This document shows, piece by piece, positions 1-11,200 of a stretch of DNA of 64,000 bases. How positions within the stretch are numbered: position 1 is the first letter of the stretch; every line of letters begins with the position of its first letter. Both the position numbers and the translations under genes were made by a program. Where the stretch lies: assembly GCA_030867875.1 (NCBI GenBank), contig JAOWCC010001501.1, forward strand, positions 16,955,524-17,019,523, given 5' to 3'. Below the pieces are notes generated by a model that saw nothing but the letters and a program-made list of their open reading frames with translations, was not told where the DNA came from and searched no databases. Source of the DNA: Actinernus sp. WN-2022. Lineage: Eukaryota; Cnidaria; Anthozoa; Actiniaria; Actinernidae.

Positions 1-170
1 TACAATTGTGTATACACATTAAATACTGTTAATGATACTGATAATAATAATGTTGTAATCATATGTTAAATTAAGTTACTAATATAAAAAGGCAAGTAAA
101 AATCTAAAAAGCAAATAAAAATCTAGAATACAATTCCTAACATTTGATCTATTTATTAATGTATACAACT

Positions 171-285
171 ATGCTAGCCTGCGAAAGCAACCGCCTGTTG
201 CACGCCCACCCAACGGGCCCACCGAAACAAGGGAAGTCCGCTGGGTGAACACACAAGAAGCGGCCACCCCCGCAGGCTATAACTA
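171..285. mobile_element. Small element inserted in the LINE 3' region
   Basis: A GC-rich block bounded by AGCCTGCG and CGCAGGCT sits in the AT-rich 3' tail region of the LINE. Only the terminal ~8 bp are clearly inverted. Probably a small MITE. Confidence 0.4.
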
Positions 286-320
286 TGCACGCGAGGTTAA
301 AATAGGTGACAATAAAAGGA

Positions 321-1358
321 TTAGACAGCCAAGTTGTACTTAAAAATGAGACGATTAATGAAGCAGTTCTTAAAACGCGAGGTATTAACTTTAGGGAGTA
401 GACTATGCTTCTTTCTAAGATTATATTGGGTAACTTTAGCTTTCGGAAGGAGATCATTCATGGGATGTAGCTCGAGTTTTCTAACTTTGTTGAATATCTG
501 CTTATCCTGTCTCTCTAACAGACTATGTACCTTAATATGCTCAGATATATATTTACGTTTGAAACAACGATCTAAAAAACACTGAATAGTAGTAAGTTCT
601 GCATCAGATGCAGCATAAACTGAAAGGCCATAGGTAATGTTAGGTAGAACGATACTGTAAAATAGGTGATCTACTTCTGTCTGGCTATATCCTTCTTTTC
701 TCAGAGATCTAAGTACAAATAGGCATTTATTAGCCTTGTTTAGCTTACTTCTTACGTGAGAGGAGAATCTACAGTTCGATTGAAAAGTCACTCCTAAAAT
801 AGTGAGCTCCGTGCATTGGGGTATGTTTCTGATAATTGTATAGGGCTCTAAGTTATTTTTCTTTCGGAATACAAGTTCCTTACACTTAGTCGGATTACAA
901 GACATAGAATTTAGATCAGACCAATCAAAAAATTGTTGAACTGTTTCTGCCGAGATGTCTGCACAATCTTTATTAATGGGGATCAATATCGTCGAATCAT
1001 CCGCATACTTGACCAAAGAGCAGCCATTATTGTCATTACGGAGATCCAAGTCGTTTAAGAAAATGTTAAACAAGTATGGGCCACTCACACTTCCCTGTGT
1101 AGTCCCTCTATTGACACACTTCCAATCACAGATAATACCATTTAGAACAACACGCTGCTTCCTGTCTTTAAGAAAATTGATGTACCAGTTGTTGATCATA
1201 GGGTGTAGTGGCCACGTTTTCATTTTCTCACACAGGATGTAATGGCTAACCGAGTCAAAGGCCTTCGAGAAATCCATTGCAAATATGTGTACATTCCATG
1301 TGGAATATTGGAAGAAAAAACTCTCTACCGTTGAATCAGCCTTTCCTTTCTTGTCTAT
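321..1358 (-). mobile_element. 5'-truncated non-LTR retrotransposon (reverse transcriptase C-terminal part)
   Basis: The reverse strand encodes about 345 residues with MDFSKAFDSVSH, TTQGSVSGPYLF and YADDSTILIP, which are reverse transcriptase blocks including the catalytic ADD. The frame is intact down to its stop at 321 (FINRLIFKYNLAV) and truncated at about 1358, where a TA run begins. It resembles CR1/L2/Jockey-type LINEs. The same C-terminal sequence recurs at 54.6 kb. Confidence 0.9.
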
Positions 1359-1724
1359 TTATATATATATATATTGCTGATCAGATCCCTACACGCTAGG
1401 AGATCCGGTGTTTTATCATTTCGTCTGTGGTGCCCAACATATATACCAGAGTGGGTAATTTATATTGAAATATTTATGAATCTCATGAAACAGAACTGAA
1501 AATAATCATAATGCACTACTTAATACATCTACATAATTTTGTTTGCAAAACTTTATTTTTTTCAAGCTGATTATAGGTTAAAATTACCCATGATGCACCT
1601 GATATATGTAACTGTTATGGGGTCAAATGTTTGCATACATTCATACACAAGGTCACAACAATGAATTATAAATGATTTCTAACATCCCGTGCATATATCC
1701 TGTATATTCACACGACCCACATAC
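1359..1724. other. AT-rich stretch with no gene
   Basis: Starts with a (TA) run at about 1357-1373. I see no coding potential or clear repeat structure apart from this. Confidence 0.6.
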
Positions 1725-1915
1725 GGCCATCCCAATAAAATGTTCCGTTTCCAATCGCCAGACCGACCCAATTTTTTTTGGAAAAGTTAACAAAAATACA
1801 AAGCTTGACATTGACCCAATTTGTGGGAAAAGTTAAAAAAAAAATTTAAGAACATACTTTCATACTACACCTCTTTTCCTAGCTCTCTACGTATTTGCAT
1901 TTTATTGGGATGGCC
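1725..1915. mobile_element. Palindromic MITE, GGCCATCCCAATAAAATG termini
   Basis: Eighteen-base perfect terminal inverted repeats at 1725-1742 and 1898-1915. The interior contains two near-copies of a GACCCAATTT...GGAAAAGTTAA motif. No coding sequence. Confidence 0.75.
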
Positions 1916-2315
1916 TAATCAGCTGTGTCGGTGCCGAACTGGAGCGCAGTGCCATCCTGGAAAGCGAAGTTCAGAAATGTCTGACGTATGTTGCTATTGC
2001 TACAAACTATCTTAGAAAAGGGTTCAGAAAACATCTGGGTGAACGATGAAACATATTGTGTGGATCGTGACAGACTTTATCCAGACCTGAATTACGCTGG
2101 ATTTACATATACATGTATGTGCGGGGCGCTTGTTCAGACACACGGTAAGCCACGCAGTTTACAAGCATGAGTAGTTATGTTAGTTATCTTCCCATTAATG
2201 CGGCTGACCAACAAGCACTGAGGGTGGTCACTGCCAGATATTTGTTTAATGTCCAAAGTGGTTCCTTAGCGTCCTGTGATACACAGCTGCTGATGAATAC
2301 GAGCGTCGTGAGATG

Positions 2316-2397
2316 CAATCTCGTTCCCAGAGCCCGCGATCATTTGACCAGCGCCAAGATACTGGCCAAAAGATCGCGGGTTATGAGAACGAGATTG
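2316..2397. repeat. Inverted repeat, 27-bp arms
   Basis: Arms 2316-2342 and 2371-2397 (CAATCTCGTTC...CCCGCGATC and its complement) with a 28-bp loop. A small fold-back element. It lies inside a 222-codon open frame that I do not believe. Confidence 0.7.
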
Positions 2398-2835
2398 CGT
2401 GAGACGGGACCGCCATTTTACGTGATCATCCGATCGAGGCACGAGGGATCGAAAAGGCGTAGGCGCGAACACTGCGCTTCTCTGTTTCTCTTAATGTTGC
2501 CTGGGTGGCTAATTGAACGAGCAGGAAGCATACAAATGTTTTGCTGCACGGGTGGATATACGAGGAAACGTTGTTGCCGAAAAAAAACTAACGAATGCGC
2601 ACTGTATCAAATTGTCTTGCCGGTGGGGTCTGGGTTTGTGTTGCTAAGAAACACATATGCTGTGTGTCACTGGAGCCTAGTAAACATTGTTTTCCTCTAT
2701 AGCCAACGTGAAAACATTGTTGCGGAAGCAAATTTTGCCTCATCGAAACAAAAAAATGTCTTTGAAATGCTTCAGAAAAATGTTTTCCTTCCTGGAAGAT
2801 TGATTTTTTTGCGCAAATTTTCCCGCGGACTTTGA

Positions 2836-3552
2836 CTCGTTTTTACAGACAAATGTATGGAAAACTAAATCCACGATTGCATGCTTCCCAGCACAGCTAC
2901 ATCCCTCAAATTTCGATCAATTAATCTTTTACCTGGTATCTTAAGTTTGTATCTGAAGAATATTTCAGAAATTCGATTTTACGGATTTTATTTGTCATCG
3001 GATTCCCATACAAACACTGTATTTCGCGCCATGTTTACACCCCTTTCAAAATGTCGGAATTATAATAAACCGCGAACTGGTCTATTAACTTAAAACTGTA
3101 AAGAAATACGTTATTCTTTGTGTACGAGGTTTGTAGTTTCTCAGCTGTAGGATGTCCGGTGTCCGCGGGGAACAGGATATCAGGACACGTGACTTGTCCC
3201 TTCGTGTGTACCGACCTTTACGTCTGCGAGCGGGCGAGGCGCGCGGCGTGATTTTTTTTTCATTTGTGTGGGTCGTTCTTTTATCTTTTGTTTTCCATAT
3301 TGATTTTCTTTGTTTTTTTATGCAACGAGCTCCGCTATAAAGAGATACGAGGACGACAGTAACAAATCGCATACAAGTGTATCACAGGCAGCTTTAAGCA
3401 GAGAGTGAGCCATTATGCACTAGTCTAAATCAACCCCCACCCCCCCCCCCCCCCTCCCCCTCCCACCCTGTCCCTAGTGCATTACCTAAAATCAAAAATG
3501 AATAAAATACCCTGTCTAGACAGTACAGTACAGGTGAAAATATTTATAGATT
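2836..3552. other. Intergenic or intronic sequence with a poly-C tract
   Basis: No recognisable gene. A C-rich run lies at about 3433-3468. The short open frames here have no family resemblance. Confidence 0.5.
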
Positions 3553-3792
3553 TTATGATAATTTTACTTGACACGCGCCATCAACAACATCAAGGCATTT
3601 CATACAATTCTTAGTAAGGGGGTCGGGACATGCCTTCAACGGTAATATAGTTGTTTTTCCCTGGTAACGCCGAGAAGATATGCCACATTCCCTCGTTGAA
3701 TATACACAAAATGAGCACTTGATCAAGTCCAAATCCATCTCGTGGATAGGGCGGGAAATACACGTGCAGACGTTACACGCAGTTCCTGTCAC
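3553..3792 (-). CDS. Possible terminal exon of a Cys-rich reverse-strand gene
   Basis: An ORF on the reverse strand with ten Cys in about 80 residues: ACNVCTC, KCSFC, REC, KAC, NCMKC, GAC. The paired CxxC spacing looks like an extracellular Cys-rich domain and not random sequence. The usual ATG is missing: the frame opens at a GTG, and an AG lies upstream near 3801, so this would be an internal or last exon. No family is assigned and no partner exon was found. Low confidence. Confidence 0.25.
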   Translation of the reverse strand: MTGTACNVCTCISRPIHEMDLDLIKCSFCVYSTRECGISSRRYQGKTTILPLKACPDPLTKNCMKCLDVVDGACQVKLS

Positions 3793-3809
3793 GCAATTCT
3801 TGAGATATC

Positions 3810-5259
3810 ATATCACTGAAGTGATTTCATCTATTTCGGTGATACCACATTTGATTTCATGGATTATACACACATTTTGGTATTTCAACGGAACGAACAG
3901 AATATTATGCACAAGATTGAAACAAATTGAGTCCGTAACAAGGTAGTAACGACATCAGAATGGCTTCCCGTTGCTGAATCTAAACGGTTCTAACTTGGCC
4001 AACTATTCGATGAGCATATAATAAAGGGCTTCCAAGAAAACGAAACCATTAGGGGTTTTTTTATTATGAAAAGAAAACATCGTTTCTTTACAGAATAAAA
4101 ACTAAAAACTTGAATAGAGAATCGGCTGAAGAACCTAAATACGACTGTACGTGCATTTCTACTTGTCACTCATTCACCCCGCTACAGAGGCTCGCAAAAT
4201 TCAGAGTGACTCGCCGGATTAGAAGCTGTATTTAAAGCGTAGCGTAGTTTGAAATCCTCTATATATCATATTCAAAGAAAATTCATTGTCTTTGATCCAA
4301 TCAAACAATTTTAAACGAAGATACTGCCATAAACTATGAGTACCTATTTTTCAGCTTTGACTCCGTCAAACTCGACAATAATTCAGTCACTTTAGACATC
4401 TGCATATCGGGTGATGGACTTGGTCACCCTTCAAAACTAAAATAATATTGAAAATGAATGTGCATTCGAATTCTTAAAGCAATTATTGGCAGAAAATCTG
4501 TTAAGTTCACCGTATTTTCGATTTTAATCGGAAAAAAATCGCCGTGTCGCCATATCGTCGTTTGTTTAATAACTGAACATTGCGGATTTTGAGAGTGCGT
4601 AATCTCTAACCCAGCATTAACTTTACAGAGATTTTTTTTACCAGATGCAAAGATCTATTGTAAGTCAATCTAGGAATATTTCTAAATTCAAAGAAAAGAA
4701 GGCCGCAACTCTGCAAACGGCCATTGCCAGACAGCATTTATCGGGTTTTAAAAAGACCTATTAAAGTAGCGTTAAATAAAAATTCGACAGAAGCGACAAA
4801 ATATAAATAAAATTAGTTGATTTTGGTTTTAATATGCTGACGGGACTTAGTACTAAAGCAGGTAAAAATATTATCTTTCTACTTAAAATCATTTGCGATT
4901 GCGACATGTTACAACATAAGGTATATTTTGCTCTGATTTTGAGCATTTCAGGGGGTCAAACAGTTTGATTGTCATATCTCAAAGGCCTTTTACATTTCAG
5001 CCAAACTATTTCACATGGGACATTAGCTAGTTAAGATATAAATGTGTGCCAAGTTTAAAGGAAATCGGAGAGGTGCACTGTAGACTCGTCTGCATGGTTT
5101 TCACATGGACCCTCTCTTAAAATGGTGATAATATATGAAGTCTGCTCATTATTGTACTTGCTGCAATCCTAATACATTAAGTATATTTTATTTAATATTA
5201 AAACTAGCTGCCCTAGTAATTTCTAAAATGTCACCACAACAGCCTATGCACTGCAGCTC
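3810..5259. other. Non-coding AT-rich stretch
   Basis: I see no exon, RNA gene or clear repeat. I looked here for the missing REV3L 5' exons and found none. Confidence 0.5.
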
Positions 5260-5475
5260 TTACAGCTACTGTAACAGGGGCCACTTATACAACCAGAACC
5301 AATCACATTGCAGAATGAAAACAAAGCATGGCCACTTATGGTTATTGTCTATGAGCAAATCAGTGTTACTGTACAATGGTATTTCAACTTGCTCGTAGTT
5401 GGAATGCTGTGTTTTTTGTTATGCAATATGATTGGTTCTTGTTGTCTTAAGTGGCTCGGTTGCAGTAGTTTCACA
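5260..5475. mobile_element. MITE, family with CTACTG..CCACTTA termini, copy 1
   Basis: Ends CTACTGTAACAGGGGCCACTT and its divergent complement (AAGTGGCTCGGTTGCAGTAG). It carries inverted ATTGGTTCT and AGAACCAATCACATTGCA segments. Homologous to 25897-26198 and 60303-60687. Confidence 0.75.
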
Positions 5476-5610
5476 CAGTAAGTGCTATTAATATAATTAA
5501 TGTCTGCTAATGAAAAATATTGTACTTCTGCACTGATTGGTGCAGTTAAATTTGATTGACAGCCTGTTCAATTCAAATTGGTGAGAAATACTTTGATTCA
5601 TATTTTGTAG

Positions 5611-5695
5611 CTCTTTATGGATTATAATCTCTATGGAATGAACTTCCTTAACTCATCTGCTGTGAAGTTTAGGAGACCTGTGAGATGTATTCAAG
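5611..5695 (+). CDS. REV3L: REV3L exon 1 in window: end of N-terminal domain
   Basis: The exon begins after TTTTGTAG and encodes [20 protein letters not shown], which corresponds to about residues 163-182 of human REV3L ([11 protein letters not shown]...). It belongs to the B-family N-terminal domain. The donor is CAAG/GTAACT and the exon ends in phase 1. No exon for the preceding ~160 residues is visible in the 5.6 kb upstream. Confidence 0.93.
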
Positions 5696-8190
5696 GTAAC
5701 TTTAATTTACTTAATAGTTTCAATTACTTTTTCTTTTTCACTGGTTCCCATATTAAACTATTGAGATCAGTGTCCTCATTATTTGAAATTCTAACAGAAC
5801 AAAATAAAAAAAAATTCAGGCCTTACAAACCATGAAAATTCCATTTCATTTTCATCATAGGTGGTTTTATGAAAGATGAAACACACTCATTGAACACTAG
5901 TTCCATAGCACTGGACTCTAGTCCTCACACTCCAAGTCCACCCTTAATTTCCCCATCATCACCAAAGCCTGGTTCCCCTGGAGAGTTCTGGACTGAAAAT
6001 ACAATACTGAGGTACTGTAGCTGTTATCCTCTACCCAGTTTTTACGTTCTCTCTGAATTTCTAATGAGACCTGAAACAACCATGGGGGCTGATCAAAGTC
6101 AGGACCCGACTAATCCACAGATTGAATTGGAATTTAGTGCATTGGTTTTTGCGGAGGGAGAAAAACCGGAGAACCTGGTGAAAAACCCTCAGAGCAAGGG
6201 AGAGATACATGTACCAGCAAACTCAACTCACATGTGGCACTGCATCTGAGAACCGAACCTGGGTCACAGAGGTGAGAGGTGAAGTGCTTAACCACTGCGC
6301 CACCCTGGCTCCCCTGTCTATAGACAACTGTGAAAAATAGCCAGTTTTGTTGTGTGCCATAAGCTACAACCCTGGCTTTAAGTTTAACATATTAAATAGC
6401 CAGCAATTATCATCATAGTTGCTGGCAATAACCACTGGTAGCCAGCTTTAATGACAGCCCTATAAGCTAGCTCATTTAAAGTGCTTCTAACCCTTCCTGC
6501 AATTTTTATACCTATGAACATTTGAAAGGTTTTGAGCACTTCTGCAAAGAAAGTTTTGGTTTACAGAGAATACTTTACCCTCTACGCTTGTTTGAAATGT
6601 TCAAATATTGACCTTTCCTGATCCATGACCGCGTAAGAAAAAGCCTGGGTCGTTTCCTGGGTTGACGTCATCTCATTAATGCATTATCCTCCATGGTGCC
6701 TTTCTATCACAACAACATAGATATATAGAGAATATACATAGTCTGTGAGTTGTTAGTAAAGAAAAAGTCATTTTAAACAAAATGCTAAGTATTTATTCAA
6801 ATTATTGGAAAGTCGAATTAATTACATGATGTCTACCCGGGAATCGACCCAGGCTTTTACTTACGTGGTCATGGGTCAGGAAAGGTCAATTTTTCAGCAT
6901 TTCAAACAAGCATAGAGCGTAGAGTATTCTCTGTAAACCAAACTTTCTTTGCAGAAGTGCTCAAAACCTTTCAAAGATTCATAGGTATGAAAATTGCAAG
7001 AAGGGTTAGAAGCACTTTAATGCAGTATGTGTTCTCCAGAGATTTTTCAGAAAAAGTAGGTTACTTTGCAAAGTACAGTGTACTGATAAAACATTGGCCA
7101 CTTCAAGGCAGTCCTGGGTTTATCTCCTGGCTAGTTTATTTTTGTCCAAACTAGGTTATTTTCCGACTCGAACTCAGGCCGCAGCGGTGACATCGGGGAC
7201 TGTATGTGAGTCTGCATTTGCTGGTTTTTCTCCAGTTTTCCTCCCTCCATAAAATTGAGTCGAGCATTACATGTCCAAAATAGTTTATGTAACAAGGATT
7301 GAGTTAAATGCAGGCCTACATCTGCATTAACAAATAAAAGATTATCGTTAGTATTACTGTTAAGTTAAGAAGGCACCAACACTTTGAAGAGGGATTGAAC
7401 AACACAACACGAATATGTCTCTTATTATATGGCTAGTTAACTTCATGAGCTATGATTGGTTAGTTTGTGGTCCATTACTTCCTCGACCACAACATTGAAG
7501 CAAGGCTGGTTTTGAATTATACTTTTGAGCCATATATTAATAAACATCTTATTATACTCCCTTGCTTGGTCCATACCATACCATGACTTACAAGTGAGCC
7601 ATGTCAAACAGCAAGGAGAGAATGCCACTTTTAACGCTTTGTGGCTCTCAGCTTTTCTTGGTAAAGATTACAATCAAAACAAAGAAAAAGCCCAATGCCA
7701 ACCTGGAGCTTTGTGTACAATTAATCGATATATCGTCTCAAAAAAGGCAAAAAATATCGTTTTTAACAAACAGCAATATCCTTTTTGCAATTGCTGCTCT
7801 GCAGCAATATTGGTGTGTTTGCAGCGTGAAGAAGTTTGCATCACAACTGTATAATATTTATATGGTATGGACCTTACACAGATTTGATAATAGGTAGTAG
7901 TCAGTGGAAATACTGGCTGCTAGTGCTTCTGGATATTACTGTTCAGGGTTTTCAATAATGGTGAGCCAGCAGCCAGCGAAATTCATCATCAACATGTACA
8001 CTGGATTTTGTAGTGGCTACTCTACCCAGACAAAGGAAGGATCTCTATTAAAAAGAGATGTACATTGTAAAGGGAATTGCATTTTGAAGTTATTTTTCCA
8101 GCTAAATGTACTTCACAGAATATGCCAGCTATGGGAAAGCCTATAGAAACGCTGACTGTTTGATGTTACGTGTATATCAGGGGAAGATTA

Positions 8191-8221
<31 letters not shown>

Positions 8222-11200
8222 TGGGGGTGCGGCCTCTCCTTTCGTTGGCTGGGCCCTACACCCCCTAGCTAATCACGCCTATATGGTGCAAGGTTCAGCA
8301 TATGCCACACTTTTACAGCCCCCTATTTCTGCATTTCCTGGATCTGCCCTTGTACATTAAAACATGTATTGCTATGTTACTACATAATTTTAAGTGTTGA
8401 AGCTCAATAATTTATAATAATATTGTTTAGTGAATGGATTCTTGGACCGGAAGTGGAAAGGTTAAGTACATGTGAGCTTGAAATGGATTTAATGGCACAA
8501 GACATCCTCAATCAACTGCAGATTGGTGGTGAGTTAGAAACTGGAAAACAGTTGCTCCATTTTTTGTACATTGGGGAGGGGGGATGTAGGGCAACAATAA
8601 TATTTAACAAATATAAATTTTCCATTTCTGCTGTGCATCTGTCCTCTTATAGATGCCTGCACAGATGACGTCACACAATGTGAAGAAAACAAAGAAGTTG
8701 TACCACGAGATGCAGTCGAGTGGTGCAACTGCTGTTCTCTTCACGTTGTGACGTCATCTATACATCTATAAGAGGACAGATGCACGGTACAATGGAATCT
8801 ATTTGTTTTATTTAATAATAATTGGAAACTAAAAAACTATAAAAATATCCAATCAAAACAAGTTGAGAAATTGGTTGCACACGTTCATGACGCCATCCAT
8901 GTGTGTGTCCTCTAATAACACACAACTCTCAACCAATCAGAGCGTGCGTTTTGGTCTGATTATTATATAATTAACAAATAGATGTCGTTGTGCTGTGTCT
9001 GTCCTCTTATATAATTATGCACAGATGATGTCATAACATGAAGAGAACAAAGAAGTATGCCATGAGATGTAGTCGAGTGGCAATGCATTTTAAATAACTG
9101 ATGTTCTCTACATATTTTGACATCAGAAAAATGAATTATATTTGTTTTCATACAATAATAAGCAAACTTGCCCAACAAAAAAAATGTGCATGTCACCTCA
9201 TCTGTGCATATCTGTACTCTAATAGATCATGGCTATCAACCAATCAGAGCACATGTTTATTGTATAAAAAAGATACTGCACAACCTTTTGAATTTAATGT
9301 AAAATGTAAGGTAATTGACATTGCCTTTTTATAGTATTTATGTGGATTTGAATAGAGAACTCTGCTAAACTGAACTGATACAGACATGATAGAGCGGATT
9401 TCAATTGAGTGTCAGAAGTGTTTTGGTTTTGCGTTTACTAAGCTCTCCTATTGGCTGAGAAAGTCACTAAACCAACCAATCAGAATCCAAAGTAAAACCA
9501 AACGCAAATTGGTTTTGGTTTTGCTTTGGTTTGTCGTTGGCTCACAGGGAAGCCATTTATGAGTTACTTGTGATTACTCGCTCCTATGATTGGCTGGCTG
9601 TGGGTAATTTGCATTTGGTTTCACAACACTCAACTGAAAACCGCTCTAGAACCATTGATTGCAAACCACAGGGAGACCACAAGGGAGCAACAACACTCAT
9701 AATACTAACATATTATAACAGAAATTCATTCATACATTTTAATTCAGTGACCATTGGAGCAAATCCTGGAATAGCAGCCATTTGGGAAGATGAACGGCAA
9801 AGGAGAAAGTTGGAAAAAGATGACACTCCACTCTCTCCACCCCTTTCACAAGGTACTACGGTAAATCAGGAGTCCAGTTGAAGAAATTTTGACTGTTTGC
9901 CACCTCAGGTTGGGCAATGGCATGAGCAGGAGTCCATTACCAGGAGCGTCCATCTCCCTTATGGCTCAGCATATTTACACCTTGGTCTATTTATAGTGAC
10001 AGGTTTCCCGCGAAAAAAACGGGAAGGAGTTCTCAAACTGTCACCTGTTTTTGCAACTTTTCTGTTCTGAAACTTTTGAATGATCGAGCTACTGCAGAAC
10101 TTTTCAATTGATACAGTGTGAGTCACATGCTGAAGTCAATGGTAGAATACTGCATTAACTGTGTTACCACATGAATATTGGTTTACAATCAACTACCACA
10201 ACTCCACGTTAGGTGTGTGAAATACTATTATAAATAGCTTTATTGATGTGACTTGCACTGTATTATGGGCAGGAGTATTATGGGTTATTAAAGTGTCTGT
10301 CAAGTTAATAATGGTATAGGAATGAAGGGACAACAGAATCGAATGGAAGGCTACTTCGTCCTTCATTTTTTCCCCAAATGCGACACCGGTAACGGCGAAA
10401 ATGTTCGCAGGAAAGCTGGGGAAAAATAGTCCAAGGTGTAAATAGGCTGAGTGACGCCTATATAGCGCAATGCACGTTTCTGGAAATGGGCTCCTCAATG
10501 GACAATAATTTCCAACTTTCAAACATGGAATGACAAATTGCATTTTGTTATTGAGCCACTTACTTTGCTAATTAGAGAACCAACACGACAAATATGCCTT
10601 CAAAGTGTTACGCGTTTCCACTCCAGATATATATATATATTTAAAGTCTTAGGGGAGGGGTGGTCTCACTCACTCGTCGGCATCCGCGCACCACACTGAG
10701 GAATACTTACCTTATACCATACTTACCATAAGGGAAGGGGGAGGGGGCAAGCACTGATCCGCAACAATCAGTAATACACCACTACCAACGTAAGCAGTGA
10801 TACGCAACGATCAGCAAGAATGCTATGATATCCTTCCCAGTAAACTGCGACACCCCAAGTTTTTCTACGGTCCACGTGTGATCACTGTTTGTCATACCGC
10901 CTGATGGATTTTTGGCGGCGGCAGCAAGAATGATAGCCTGACGCAGGCTGCAAGAATGATTGTAGACAAGTTTGACATTTGAAAACCACAGACAGACTGC
11001 CTCATTGATTTCAGAGTATATAAATCGCTAGGAAAATCTTCGAAAATCTTACTTCTCACTCTTCTTCAAGTTCTGGAGTTTATTACTAAACGTATGTGAA
11101 GAACCGCATAACGTGGCTTAACTTTAAGGTGGAGCAATTTACAAACAAATGAGGAAGAACCTACAAATGGGAAAATCCTTTGAATTCAGCTGACATATTT

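Noticed and set aside
1930..2050. Stretch readable as GAELERSAILESEVQKCLTY, helix-like
   Set aside because: It ends in a stop after about 40 codons, has no splice support I trust, and does not match the REV3L N-terminus.
2167..2835. 222-codon open frame on the + strand
   Set aside because: It runs across a fold-back repeat (2316-2397), has no recognisable domain and no codon pattern like the REV3L exons.
8106..8360. Gly-rich ORF
   Set aside because: It depends on a 30-bp G run of uncertain length.
9748..9766. Alternative exon 4 acceptor after TTGGAG
   Set aside because: The AATTCAG acceptor gives the exact human spacing ([10 protein letters not shown] vs IEAQIGGNPG) and a better pyrimidine context.
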